Positions 8,052 through 16,838 are shown, numbered from the stretch's first letter. The stretch is DNA of 64,000 nt from Bacillus subtilis (GCA_021733665.1 JAHREI010000001.1:558001-622000), one strand, 5' to 3'. The notes: generated from the letters alone by a model not told the origin. Numbers and translations are program-made.

Positions 8052-8447
8052 TTATTTAAAACGGCCGCCACGCTGCAAAACTTCGATTTTGTATCCGTCC
8101 GGATCGGTAATGAAGAAGAAGCGGCCGACCGTCACACCATCCGGTTTGAATTCAATCAGCTTACCCGGATTGAGACCGGCTTGTTCAAGACGGGCATGTT
8201 CTGCATCAAGGTCAGACACTGAAACAGCGAGATGGCCGTAGCCGTCACCCAGATTGTAAGGTTCAGTGCGGTCTTTGTTGATCGTGAGTTCAAGTTCAAA
8301 CTCGCTTTCCGCATTGCTTAGGTAAACAAGCGTAAAAGCCTGAAAATCAAGCCGCTCAGCAATGTCGAGATCGAAAGCAGCTTTGTAGAATGCCAGAGAG
8401 CGGGCTTCATCAAGCACGCGGATCATGGAGTGAATGTTTTTTGCCAT
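8052..8447 (-). CDS. gloA: Glyoxalase I-like lactoylglutathione lyase (VOC family)
   Basis: The 131-residue protein has two beta-alpha-beta-beta-beta modules of the VOC fold. The four metal ligands of bacterial glyoxalase I are at their expected places: His in HSMIRV, Glu in FELELT, His in GHLAVSV and Glu in YKIEVLQ. Glyoxalase I isomerises the methylglyoxal-glutathione hemithioacetal to S-lactoylglutathione in the cytoplasm. The start MAKNIH at 8447 has GGTG upstream; a second ATG at 8462 lacks a ribosome site. It is a single gene. Assignment to glyoxalase I rather than another VOC enzyme rests on the HSMIRVLD and DPDGYKIEVLQR motifs. Confidence 0.85.
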   Translation of the reverse strand: MAKNIHSMIRVLDEARSLAFYKAAFDLDIAERLDFQAFTLVYLSNAESEFELELTINKDRTEPYNLGDGYGHLAVSVSDLDAEHARLEQAGLNPGKLIEFKPDGVTVGRFFFITDPDGYKIEVLQRGGRFK

Positions 8448-8691
8448 CGGAACACCATTCATGAGAGGTTGGAATGGGCTTTCTTACAGATTCTGCCCTG
8501 TTTGTCCCGTCAGCAGGTCATCTTTATTCCTGCGGAGAGGAATATATAAGCCAATTCGCATGACTTCATGCCAATGCGTGACAAAGTAGATGGTTGCGCA
8601 TGATTGGAAAGAGCGGCTGAAAACGCTATGACATTTGCGAAAGACGGGTTGCTTGCGGCGAGAGGCAACCGGCAAATGCGGAGAGAATTGC

Positions 8692-11600
8692 GTGATACCA
8701 TTCCTGCAGGCAGACGTTCTGGCAAAACCGGAGCCGTTGGATTTTTACGATGCGTTGCGGCTGAGCAGCTTTGGCGGTGATATTGAATTCAGCGCGGCGA
8801 CAACCACCGTTTATGCAACCGACAATTCCGTTTATCAGGTGCAGCCGCAGGGCGTGATTTATCCGCGTGGGTTTGAAGATTTGCAGCAGATTGCACAGCT
8901 TCTCCATAGGCCTGAGTTCCGACATCTGAAAATGGCGATGCGCGGTGGCGGTACTGGTACCAATGGCCAGTCACTGACTAACGGGATTGTGGTTGATACG
9001 TCGCGCTATATGAACCGTATTCTCTCAATTGATCCGGAAAAGCGTATCGCCCGCGTGCAGAGCGGCGTGGTCAAAGATCAGCTCAACAAAGCGCTGAAGC
9101 CTTATGGCCTGTTCTTCGCGCCGGAGCTTTCAACATCTAATCGTGCTACCATAGGCGGTATGATCAATACCGATGCCTGCGGGCAGGGTTCCTGCCTCTA
9201 TGGCAAAACCTCCAATCATGTTTTGGGCTTACGTGCGGTTCTGATGGATGGAAGCGAGCTGAATACCAGACCGGTTTCAAAGACAGAGCTGCATGACTTA
9301 CAGAAACCGGATAATCGCAGCGGTGCAATCTATCGGCTGGTGGATGAGATCGAGCGCGATAATCGCGATCTGATTGATAAGACTTTCCCGAAGCTCAACC
9401 GCTTTCTGACCGGTTATGATCTGGCGCATTTACGCGAGGGTGACGGCGGGCTTAATCTCAATTCTCTGCTGTGCGGAGCTGAGGGAACATTGGCGCTGAT
9501 CGCCGAGGCCGATCTCAATCTGCTGCCGATCCCGCGTTTCGCTGCACTGATCAATATCCGCTATGACGATTTCAATACCGCGCTGCGTGATGCCCGTTTC
9601 CTCACCGGATTGCAGGTGGCATCGGTTGAAACAGTGGATGCCAAAGTGTTGTCACTGGCGCGCGGCGACATTATCTGGAACCGGATTGCGGATTATTTTC
9701 CGTCAGAGGAAGGCAAGCGCACAGACGGTATTAATATTGCCGAAGTGCTGGCTGACAGCGCTGAGGAACTGGCGGAGAAAATTCGTGTTGTCAGTCAGTC
9801 TCTGGCGGATTCTCCGCAAAGCGGCCGACATGGTTTTACGACCACAGAAAAAACGGATGATATTGAAGCGATCTGGACAATGCGCAAACGCGCTGTTGGT
9901 TTGCTTGGCAATGTCGAAGGCGCGCGCCGTCCGGTCGCATTTGTGGAAGATACGGCTGTACCACCGGAAAATCTGGCCGATTATATTCTCGAATTTCGTG
10001 CGCTTCTCGATGGCGAAGGGCTGGATTACGGTATGTTCGGCCATGTCGATGCGGGCGTGCTGCATGTGCGCCCTGCACTTGATCTGTCTGACCCCGCGCA
10101 GGAAATAATGATCCGTCGTATCTCCGATGCGGTGGTGGCGCTGACGCTGAAATATGGCGGCGTGTTGTGGGGTGAACACGGCAAAGGTGTGCGTTCGGAA
10201 TATGTGCCGGAATTTTTCGGCCCGCTTTATCCGCAGTTGCAGCGCATCAAAGCGGCTTTCGATCCTTATAATCAGCTCAATGCTGGTAAGATTGCCACGC
10301 CGGATGATCAGCCGCTGACAAAGATCGACGAACTGGTCTTCCGCGGTCAGAAAGACCGGATTATTCCTGCAGATGTGCGCAATGCTTATGACAATGCACC
10401 CTATTGCAACGGTAACGGCGCTTGTTTTGACTTCAATACAGATTCTGCGATGTGCCCGTCTTTCAAAGGCAGCGGCGACCGGCGTTATTCTCCGAAAGGC
10501 CGCGCTTCACTGATCCGCGAATGGCTGCGCCTGCTGAGCGAAAAGGGTATTGATCCGCGCCGTTCGGCACAGGCGTTGCGGGATAAGCCGCTATGGAGTG
10601 GTTTGTTCAGTCGTATCAGCAACAGTCTCGGCTCGAAAAATCGTGATGATTTTTCCCATCAGGTGCGTGATGCAATGGATACCTGCCTTGCCTGTAAGGC
10701 TTGCGCAGGGCAGTGTCCGGTCAAGGTCAATGTTCCGGCCTTCCGCTCCAAATTCCTTGAGCTTTATTACAGCCGTTATTTGCGCCCGCTGAAAGATCCG
10801 CTGATTGCCTCGATTGAACATATGATGCCGCTGGTTGCCAAAACCGGCAGGCTTTATAATGGTGTGATGGGCAGTGGTCTTGGCCGTTGGGGTATGAAAC
10901 AGGTTGGCCTCACAGCTCTGCCGTCCCTAAGCGATGTGCGCCTGACAAAAGAACTGCGCACCCGCAATATTCAGATGGCGGATGCAAATGTGCTGAATAA
11001 CCTGAGTGCGGAACAGAAAGCCAAAGCGGTTATTCTGGTGCAGGACAGCTTCACGAGTTTCTTCGATACACAATTGTTGCTGGATGTGCTGGATTTGTTG
11101 AAGACGCTCGGTTTCACACCTTATCTGGCCGAACTGAAACCGAACGGTAAAGCGCAACATGTGCATGGTTATCTGAAGTCTTTCACCCGCACAGCGCGCA
11201 ATACCAGTCTTTATCTCAATAGTCTGGCGCAAAGCGGTGTGCCGCTGGTCGGGCTTGATCCGTCGATGACGCTGACCTATCGCAGTGAATATCGCTCGGC
11301 GCTGCCAAATGAAACCGTGCCGGATGTGAAGCTGCCGCAGGAATGGCTGGCGCAGCATCTTGGACAGATTGCAGCCGATATTAAGCCTTCAACAGAGCGC
11401 GCCGCCCAGAATTATATGCTGCTGCCGCATTGTACTGAGAAGACCAATGCCACGCCGACAATTGCGGCTTGGGCAGTGATTTTCAAACATTTCGGTATCA
11501 ATATGGTGATTGGCGAAAGCGGTTGCTGCGGTATGGCCGGTACTTTCGGCCATGAATTGCGCAACCGTGCGCTGTCCGAAAATATCTATGATCTGAGCTG

Positions 11601-11739
11601 GCGGCAGAAAATGCAGACCCATGGCCGCGAGCAAATCGTGATGGCCACAGGTTTTTCCTGCCGTTCACAAGTTGAGATCATGGAAAAGACGCAAATTCAG
11701 CATCCTTTGCAGGTTCTGAAGCAGCTGATTGCTTCCTGA
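8692..11739 (+). CDS. YdiJ-type FAD/4Fe-4S dehydrogenase (D-2-hydroxyacid dehydrogenase)
   Basis: The protein is about 1015 residues, the usual length of the YdiJ family. The FAD-binding PCMH domain (AMRGGGTGTNGQSLTNG, then TIGGMINTDACGQGS) is followed by the FAD-oxidase C-terminal domain (HVDAGVLHVRP, WGEHGKGVRSEY) and a ferredoxin-like Fe-S motif (CLACKACAGQCP). A cysteine-rich CCG-type domain ends the protein (SGCCGMAGTFGHE). Known members oxidise D-lactate or D-2-hydroxyglutarate and pass electrons to the respiratory chain. GTG 8692 is selected because GGAGAG sits 6 bases upstream; the frame stays open to a TTG at 8635 with no ribosome site. The L,D-transpeptidase gene follows after 22 bases and may be co-transcribed. 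Confidence 0.88.
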   Translation: MIPFLQADVLAKPEPLDFYDALRLSSFGGDIEFSAATTTVYATDNSVYQVQPQGVIYPRGFEDLQQIAQLLHRPEFRHLKMAMRGGGTGTNGQSLTNGIVVDTSRYMNRILSIDPEKRIARVQSGVVKDQLNKALKPYGLFFAPELSTSNRATIGGMINTDACGQGSCLYGKTSNHVLGLRAVLMDGSELNTRPVSKTELHDLQKPDNRSGAIYRLVDEIERDNRDLIDKTFPKLNRFLTGYDLAHLREGDGGLNLNSLLCGAEGTLALIAEADLNLLPIPRFAALINIRYDDFNTALRDARFLTGLQVASVETVDAKVLSLARGDIIWNRIADYFPSEEGKRTDGINIAEVLADSAEELAEKIRVVSQSLADSPQSGRHGFTTTEKTDDIEAIWTMRKRAVGLLGNVEGARRPVAFVEDTAVPPENLADYILEFRALLDGEGLDYGMFGHVDAGVLHVRPALDLSDPAQEIMIRRISDAVVALTLKYGGVLWGEHGKGVRSEYVPEFFGPLYPQLQRIKAAFDPYNQLNAGKIATPDDQPLTKIDELVFRGQKDRIIPADVRNAYDNAPYCNGNGACFDFNTDSAMCPSFKGSGDRRYSPKGRASLIREWLRLLSEKGIDPRRSAQALRDKPLWSGLFSRISNSLGSKNRDDFSHQVRDAMDTCLACKACAGQCPVKVNVPAFRSKFLELYYSRYLRPLKDPLIASIEHMMPLVAKTGRLYNGVMGSGLGRWGMKQVGLTALPSLSDVRLTKELRTRNIQMADANVLNNLSAEQKAKAVILVQDSFTSFFDTQLLLDVLDLLKTLGFTPYLAELKPNGKAQHVHGYLKSFTRTARNTSLYLNSLAQSGVPLVGLDPSMTLTYRSEYRSALPNETVPDVKLPQEWLAQHLGQIAADIKPSTERAAQNYMLLPHCTEKTNATPTIAAWAVIFKHFGINMVIGESGCCGMAGTFGHELRNRALSENIYDLSWRQKMQTHGREQIVMATGFSCRSQVEIMEKTQIQHPLQVLKQLIAS

Positions 11740-11761
11740 TCTCTTCTTTGCAACGGGTATC

Positions 11762-12322
11762 ATGATTTCAAAGCGCAGAAAAACTTTAGCCGTCCTGTTG
11801 GGGCTGGCTCTGACCGTGCCGGTTGCGGGCTTTGCTTATACGAAAGTGCTGGGACGTTTTGGTTCCGGCATTGCACCTGCAATGGCAGCTGCTGAACAGC
11901 AGGCAGATAAAATCATCGTGCGCAAAGGTGATCGTGAATTGCAATTGCTGCGCGGAGATGAAGTTTTACGCACATACCGCATTGCGCTGGGAGGCGCACC
12001 GGAAGGCCATAAATTGCAGGAAGGTGATCAGAAAACGCCGGTTGGTAATTATGTGATCGACTGGCGCAATCCGCGTTCCATGGCACATCTCAGCCTGCAT
12101 ATTTCCTATCCCAATGAGCAGGATGTGCTGAGAGCCAAAGAGGCGAATGTTGCTCCCGGCGGCAATATTATGATCCACGGCTTAGCAAACGGCTGGGGTG
12201 CGCTCGGAGCGATCCATCATCTCTGGGACTGGACGGATGGTTGTGTGGCCGTGACCAATAGCGAAATGCAGGAGATCTGGTCTTTGGTGCCGAATGGTAC
12301 GCCGATTATGATTTCCGAGTAA
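11762..12322 (+). CDS. L,D-transpeptidase (YkuD family), exported
   Basis: A 186-residue protein with an N-terminal membrane-targeting segment (KTLAVLLGLALTVPVAGFAY) followed by a YkuD catalytic domain. The catalytic signature appears as IMIHGLANGWGALG and then DWTDGCVAVTN, giving the conserved histidine and nucleophilic cysteine. The substrate-side motif GDQKTPVGNYVIDW is typical of the family. It is expected to act in the periplasm on peptidoglycan, making 3-3 cross-links or attaching or releasing proteins; which of these cannot be told. The ATG at 11762 starts the hydrophobic segment cleanly; an in-frame upstream codon at 11729 would overlap the preceding gene. Confidence 0.85.
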   Translation: MISKRRKTLAVLLGLALTVPVAGFAYTKVLGRFGSGIAPAMAAAEQQADKIIVRKGDRELQLLRGDEVLRTYRIALGGAPEGHKLQEGDQKTPVGNYVIDWRNPRSMAHLSLHISYPNEQDVLRAKEANVAPGGNIMIHGLANGWGALGAIHHLWDWTDGCVAVTNSEMQEIWSLVPNGTPIMISE

Positions 12323-12722
12323 TCATGTTTGAAATGTGGCCTTTTTTCATTGAAAACGGGCCATGGCTCTTGAAGCCTGAGCAGGAATGCTTAATTATAT
12401 GAAATCTGTAGTCTGAAAGCTGCGGGAATTTCTGCTGGTGAGAGGCACCGGCATCCGCCTTGCGATTGTTTTAAACAACCGGGTTGATCATTACAGAACT
12501 AACACGGTACCGGGCCCCTCTGGCGAGAGTTTTACGGCGCTCTCGTGATGTCGGTACTGCCGCAAATTTAGCCGGCGGACATGTGATCATGAAAATCTGT
12601 TTCATGTTTTTTGCGGAAGGCCATCAGGCCAGTTCCGCTTTTAACTCTTGTTCTTACTCTGAAAATCCACACCAGACAGACCGGTCTCTTGCCTTTTATC
12701 CGGCCAATAAGGAGATCGTGAA
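12323..12722 (+). other. 400-bp gene-free leader region upstream of the DUF475 gene
   Basis: No convincing gene is present; an 80-codon frame (12484-12726) has no protein character. Several complementary segments can be seen: GCTGGTG/CACCGGC near 12433-12451, GCGAGAG with CTCTCG near 12530-12548, and GTACCG (about 12510) with CGGTAC (about 12553) closing around the latter. This could be a structured 5' leader. I do not see the GGGGAGUA core of the manganese yybP-ykoY riboswitch that precedes many TerC-family genes. Confidence 0.35.
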
Positions 12723-13811
12723 ATGAGCACGCCTAAATCTCAAAAGACTGTACTGAGCTATTTTACCTGGGCATTTATTGTCACTGTTGTCGGTTTGGCG
12801 CTGGGCGCATGGCTCGGCTGGCAGTCCACTGGTACGCTCGGTGGTATGGCCTCGATTTTCTTTATCTGTACGGTTCTGGCCGTGCTGGAAATCTCGTTGT
12901 CTTTCGACAATGCGGTGGTCAATGCCAATAAGCTGAAAGACATGACGCCGGAATGGCAGCATCGCTTTCTGACCTGGGGTATTATCATTGCCGTTTTTGG
13001 TATGCGTATTATCTTCCCGCTGCTGGTAGTGGTGATTGCTGCGGGCATCGGCCCGATTGAAGCAATTGTACTTGCTGCATCGAAGCCGGAAGAATATGCG
13101 CGGATCATGACAGATGCGCATCTGCCGATTGCTGCTTTCGGCGGTACATTCCTTCTGATGGTGGCGCTGACCTATTTCTTCAACTCCGATAAGGATGTGC
13201 ATTGGTTCGGCCCGCTGGAACGACCGATGGCGCGTCTGGCTGAGATCAAAGGTATTGAAGTTGCGATCGTTCTGATCCTGCTTCTGGTTTTCACTTCTGT
13301 GCTGGGCGAGGCTGAAGGGACCACCTTCCTTTATTCCGGTATTTACGGACTTCTGACCTTCCTCGCTGTGGAGGTTCTGGGTGGTATTCTTGATGCCTCG
13401 CAGAAGACACTGAATGCAGCAGCGCAGGGTGGCTTTGGTGCTTTCCTTTACCTTGAAGTGCTGGATGCCAGCTTCTCCTTCGATGGTGTGATCGGTGCAT
13501 TTGCCCTGTCGCAGAACCTGTTCGTGATTGCGATTGGTCTGGGTATCGGTGCAATGTATGTGCGTTCCATGACCATTATGCTGGTCGAAAAAGGCACATT
13601 GAGCGAATACCGCTATCTGGAACATGGTGCATTCTATGCGATCCTGATCCTCTCGGTAGTGATGTATTTCCAGACACTCGTGCATATTCCGGAAGTGATT
13701 ACCGGCCTTGGCGGCGCGGTGCTGATCGGTATCGCCTTCTGGGCATCGGTTCGTCACAATCGCCGTGAAGAAGCTCATGCCGAGCAGGGCAAAACTGTTG
13801 CTGCCGAATAA
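12723..13811 (+). CDS. DUF475/TerC-superfamily integral membrane protein
   Basis: A polytopic inner-membrane protein of 362 residues with about nine hydrophobic helices. The two signature motifs of the TerC superfamily are visible at symmetric places: EISLSFDNAVVNA (about residues 58-70) and DASFSFDGVIGAFA (about 242-255). Each puts acidic residues inside a helix. TerC relatives move Mn2+ or Ca2+ or protect exported metalloproteins. The DUF475 branch has been linked to tellurium/stress loci, so metal transport is inference. The start ATG 12723 has aaGGAGatc upstream. The preceding 400-bp leader suggests regulation at the RNA level. A terminator lies at 13945. Confidence 0.85.
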   Translation: MSTPKSQKTVLSYFTWAFIVTVVGLALGAWLGWQSTGTLGGMASIFFICTVLAVLEISLSFDNAVVNANKLKDMTPEWQHRFLTWGIIIAVFGMRIIFPLLVVVIAAGIGPIEAIVLAASKPEEYARIMTDAHLPIAAFGGTFLLMVALTYFFNSDKDVHWFGPLERPMARLAEIKGIEVAIVLILLLVFTSVLGEAEGTTFLYSGIYGLLTFLAVEVLGGILDASQKTLNAAAQGGFGAFLYLEVLDASFSFDGVIGAFALSQNLFVIAIGLGIGAMYVRSMTIMLVEKGTLSEYRYLEHGAFYAILILSVVMYFQTLVHIPEVITGLGGAVLIGIAFWASVRHNRREEAHAEQGKTVAAE

Positions 13812-13818
13812 TCAGCTT

Positions 13819-13926
13819 CTAAAGCATTTTACAGTTAAGTTGGGTCAACTTGATGTCGTAATAATGCGACAAACTAAAGAAACTAGAGCGAGCGCCATGA
13901 TTCAATCTGAACGTAAACCGCTCTAG
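13819..13926 (+). repeat. Intergenic palindromic repeat, family B, copy 1
   Basis: This 108-bp element aligns without gaps to 29317-29424. Shared features are ctaaagcat at the left end, atgcga in the middle, ctagagcgagcgc, and a closing cgctctag. The right half (about 13886-13926) is a palindrome with TAGAGCG/CGCTCTA ends. It lies between the DUF475 stop and the terminator. Confidence 0.7.
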
Positions 13927-13944
13927 TCTTTCACTAAATTATGA

Positions 13945-13972
13945 GCCGCCGGAGTGATCCGGCGGCTTTTTA
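13945..13972 (+). terminator. Intrinsic terminator after the DUF475 gene
   Basis: A 9-bp GC stem (13945-13953 with 13958-13966) with a 4-base loop is followed by TTTTT. It also shows that the in-frame upstream extension of the MATE gene to 13941 is not a real start. Confidence 0.85.
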
Positions 13973-14069
13973 TATTTTGCAACATTGCAAAACAGGAATT
14001 ATTGCTCATGCTGTGACAGTCATGATGATAATGATCGGCACAAATGTGCAGCGGGAACGGAAAACAGCA

Positions 14070-15491
14070 ATGACAAATGGCGGAAAAGACATCAGCGATG
14101 CACAGGCCATACCTGTTGCGGTTACGGCAGAGGCGGTAAAACCACCCATGCCACAAGGTTTGTGGCGCTCCTATATGCTGATTTTTTTGCCTATGCTGCT
14201 GTCTAATGTGTTGCAGGCGGCATCCGGTACGCTAAATGGTGTGTTTGTCGGCCGAATGATGGGCGTCGATGCACTGGCTGCCATGTCGGCTTTTTCACCG
14301 GTGTTCTTTTTGTTTCTCGGGCTGATTATTGGTCTCGGCGCCGGTGCAACCGTGTTGATCGGTCAGGCATGGGGCGCGCGGGATATGGTCAAACTCCACG
14401 GCATCGCGGGGAGTGCGGTGGCGATGGTGATGACCGTTTCGGTGACTGTTGCTATTCTTGGCGGATTGTTTTCCACGCAACTGATGGCATTTCTTGGCAC
14501 ACCGCAGGCCGTGCTGAATGAGTCCGCTCATTATGCCCGTATCATGATGATGGGTATGCCGGTGATTTTCCTGCTCTGGCTGATGAGCAATATGAGTCGC
14601 GGTGTCGGTGATGCGGTTAGCCCGCTCTGGGCGCTGGTGATTGCTACCGGTGTTGCGATGGTGCTGACACCAGTGTTCATTGAAGGTTGGCTGGGCTTTC
14701 CGCAGTTGGGTGTGATGAGCGCTGCCGTATCAACAGTGATTGCTTCCGCTACGGCGCTGATCTGGCTGATCTGGCACTGGAACCGCCGCAATCATCCGAT
14801 GGCCTTTACACGACAATTTTTGGCACTGGTACGGTTTAACGGCACCTATTGTAAAACAATCCTGCGTGTCGGGTTGCCGACAGCTTTGCAGATGCTGACA
14901 ATCGCTTTTGCGGAAATCGTGCTGCTGGGGCTGGTTAACGGACATGGTACGCAGGCAACCGCCGCCTATGGTGCCATTGTGCAGACATTAGGCTGGGTGC
15001 AGTTTCCGGCTATTTCTATCGGCATCACGGCTTCCATTCTGGCCGCGCAGGCTGTCGGGGCAGGGCGTAACGATCAGGTGCATAAGATTGTTATTGCCGG
15101 ATTGCAGCTGAATTGGCTGGTTACCGGTTCTTGTGTAGCGCTGGCTTATTTACTATCCGGTTATATTACCAGTGCTTTTTTGACTGAGCAGTCGGTGGCT
15201 GATCTGGCGGCGCATCTGTTGCATATAGTGCTCTGGACTATTGTGTTGTTTGGTATGAACAGCGTATTTATGAGCGCGATGCGGGCGAGCGGTGCGATTT
15301 ATGCGCCGACTGCATTGACGATGAGTGCCATCTTACTGGTGGAAATTCCCGCAGCTTACACGTTCAATCATTGGATCGGCATTGATGGTATCTGGTGGGC
15401 TTACTCACTGACTTTTGCGACGATGCTGTGCCTGCAATCGGGTTATTACTATTTCATCTTCAGTAAGCGGAAAATCGTGAAGCTGATTTAG
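14070..15491 (+). CDS. MATE-family multidrug/toxin efflux pump
   Basis: A 473-residue inner-membrane protein with about twelve transmembrane helices in two homologous halves. Conserved MATE stretches include PMLLSNVLQAASGTLNGVFVG in helix 1-2, GLGAGATVLIGQAWGA, and in the second half GLPTALQMLTIAFAEIVLLG and GITASILAAQAVGAG. Such pumps export cationic or organic compounds against a Na+ or H+ gradient. ATG 14070 is used because it gives a normal N-terminus and lies after the upstream terminator; the ribosome site is weak. The stop codon TAG (15489-15491) is the first three bases of a repeat element, so the end of the gene has been shaped by repeat insertion. Confidence 0.88.
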   Translation: MTNGGKDISDAQAIPVAVTAEAVKPPMPQGLWRSYMLIFLPMLLSNVLQAASGTLNGVFVGRMMGVDALAAMSAFSPVFFLFLGLIIGLGAGATVLIGQAWGARDMVKLHGIAGSAVAMVMTVSVTVAILGGLFSTQLMAFLGTPQAVLNESAHYARIMMMGMPVIFLLWLMSNMSRGVGDAVSPLWALVIATGVAMVLTPVFIEGWLGFPQLGVMSAAVSTVIASATALIWLIWHWNRRNHPMAFTRQFLALVRFNGTYCKTILRVGLPTALQMLTIAFAEIVLLGLVNGHGTQATAAYGAIVQTLGWVQFPAISIGITASILAAQAVGAGRNDQVHKIVIAGLQLNWLVTGSCVALAYLLSGYITSAFLTEQSVADLAAHLLHIVLWTIVLFGMNSVFMSAMRASGAIYAPTALTMSAILLVEIPAAYTFNHWIGIDGIWWAYSLTFATMLCLQSGYYYFIFSKRKIVKLI

Positions 15492-15553
15492 AGCGCCGTG
15501 TGCCAGACTTGGCGCTACACAAGGTCGCTCTAACACTTTAAAATTATGCTCTA
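15489..15553 (+). repeat. Intergenic palindromic repeat, family C, copy 1
   Basis: A 65-bp element, tagagcgcc...ggtcgctctaacactttaaaattatgctcta, that recurs in reverse orientation at 32637-32698. It contains an imperfect palindrome with AGAGCG/CGCTCT ends and a conserved AT-rich tail ending GCTCTA. Its first bases form the stop codon of the MATE gene. Confidence 0.75.
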
Positions 15554-15579
15554 AAAAAGCCGGCATTGCCGGCTTTTTT
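15553..15579. terminator. Bidirectional terminator between MATE and peptidase genes
   Basis: A perfect 12-bp stem AAAAAAGCCGGC (15553-15564) with its complement (15568-15579) and a 3-base loop has A- and T-runs on both sides. Confidence 0.85.
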
Positions 15580-15583
15580 GTTG

Positions 15584-16405
15584 TTATTTCACATTGGCTG
15601 CAAGGCCGGAGAGAACACCCATCCAGCCGACAGCCTCAGCAACATTTTCGCAATCAAAGCTGATGGTGGTGGCATCCGGCCGTTTGGCACAAGGGATAAT
15701 CGCCATCTGGTCGGCAAGCAGAGGGGAATTCATGATGAATTCTGCATGGATGCGGCCGGTAAACGGCTTCCAGACTTTGAGTTCGCTTTTACGCTCAACG
15801 GCCTTTTTCGCCAGATCGCGGACCATTGCACGTGCATTTTGCACGGAAACCTGACGGGCTGCACGGGTGCCCAGTGCGGTTTTGACTGTGGCAAACTCAG
15901 CTTGCGGGAAGAACGGACGATTTTCCTGTTCAGTCTGATCATCGCCGCTAATCAAAGCGACCGGTACACCGAGCTCACCGGCATAGGCACCGTAAAAACC
16001 GGGTTCACCGACAATCTGACCATTGAGTTTAATGGTGCGGAAGGCAAAGCCATTGGTGGTATGGGCGAGTACGCCATATTGCGCGGCACTGGCATGGTGG
16101 CCGGTGAAGAACAGCAGGTCAAAGCTTTCATCCAGACCGGCAGCCATATTGAATTTTTTCGGGCGGCCAAGGATCAGCTCTGCTGCCGGATGCAGCATCT
16201 CCGGAATAATATTGACCATCGGGCCGTGAGAGTCATTGACCAGAATATACGCCGCGCCGCCTGCCAGTGCGCCTTCAATGGCGGCGTTGACTTCTTCCGT
16301 CATCAGGCGACGTGCACGTTCATATTCCGGATTGCCAGGCTGACCCTGTTGGGATGTTACAACGCCCGCAACACCTTCAATATCCGCACAAATATAGACT
16401 CTCAT
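15584..16405 (-). CDS. M55-family D-aminopeptidase (DppA-like)
   Basis: The 273-residue cytoplasmic zinc peptidase begins MRVYICADIEGVAGV, the conserved first strand that supplies Asp and Glu zinc ligands. NDSHGPM (about residue 60) and TGHHAS (about 104) bring the histidine ligands, and the E of VGEPGFYGAYAGELG the remaining acidic site. DppA of Bacillus hydrolyses D-Ala-containing peptides; family members recycle D-amino acid peptides. Start ATG 16405 follows GGAGGG with 5-base spacing; the open frame to 16444 adds only a spurious leader. It is not next to a peptide transporter here, unlike the Bacillus dpp operon. Confidence 0.88.
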   Translation of the reverse strand: MRVYICADIEGVAGVVTSQQGQPGNPEYERARRLMTEEVNAAIEGALAGGAAYILVNDSHGPMVNIIPEMLHPAAELILGRPKKFNMAAGLDESFDLLFFTGHHASAAQYGVLAHTTNGFAFRTIKLNGQIVGEPGFYGAYAGELGVPVALISGDDQTEQENRPFFPQAEFATVKTALGTRAARQVSVQNARAMVRDLAKKAVERKSELKVWKPFTGRIHAEFIMNSPLLADQMAIIPCAKRPDATTISFDCENVAEAVGWMGVLSGLAANVK

Positions 16406-16463
16406 ATTTTCCCTCCGGTCATCAGGGGTGATTCCGTTTTCCAATCGTTACCTTGACAAAAAA

Positions 16464-16492
16464 GCCCCGCAGCTTCAACCGAAGCGCGGGGC
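16464..16492 (-). terminator. Intrinsic terminator of the DUF1127 gene
   Basis: GCCCCGC (16464-16470) pairs with GCGGGGC (16486-16492). Read on the minus strand, it is followed by TTTTTT. It lies 34 bases past the DUF1127 stop. Confidence 0.8.
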
Positions 16493-16525
16493 CTGAAGGA
16501 CTTAAAATCTTATAGATAGAGCAGA

Positions 16526-16681
16526 TTAGCTGAAGTCGGCAGGATTAATGCCAAGTGTACGCAAATCTCTTTCATGCGGGCGGCGGCGGCCTTCAACAGC
16601 TGCGGCAGCAGAAGCGGCGGCACCAAAAACGGACAGTGCGCGGGCGATGAAATTACGGGAATGCTTTTTACGTTCAGTCAT
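16526..16681 (-). CDS. DUF1127-like small protein, 51 residues
   Basis: A short cytoplasmic protein too small for routine gene tables. The N-terminus is basic (MTERKKHSRNFIARALSVFG), then comes an alanine-rich helix and an arginine-rich segment (EGRRRPHERDLRTLGINPADF). The final DLRTLGINPADF matches the ending of DUF1127 domains. Arginine-rich DUF1127 proteins in Agrobacterium and Rhodobacter act in RNA turnover and phosphate/stress physiology. The start at 16681 has GGAGA 9 bases upstream, and an intrinsic terminator follows the stop, so it is an independent transcription unit. DUF1127 membership is by eye. Confidence 0.7.
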   Translation of the reverse strand: MTERKKHSRNFIARALSVFGAAASAAAAVEGRRRPHERDLRTLGINPADFS

Positions 16682-16838
16682 TTTGCTTCTCCGTGTGTGG
16701 GGCCTTGTCTTTTTGCAAAGCCGTAATTTGATGTTTTAAAGATGGGCTCGGAGAAGCACTTTCACAACTGCTGTAAAGGCAGAGCTGCCATGCATGAATC
16801 GCATGGCTGGTTAAGTCACGATAACAAGTAACGAAAAA

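Noticed and set aside
12323-12722. Canonical yybP-ykoY manganese riboswitch
   Set aside because: The conserved GGGGAGUA core could not be found, so only an undefined structured leader is reported.
12484-12726. 80-codon frame upstream of the DUF475 gene
   Set aside because: No ribosome site, composition unlike the coding genes around it, overlaps the DUF475 start and falls in a region better explained as a leader.
12696-13778. 360-codon antisense frame over the DUF475 gene
   Set aside because: The translation is rich in His, Gln and Arg with no hydrophobic core; it mirrors a strongly coding membrane-protein gene on the other strand.
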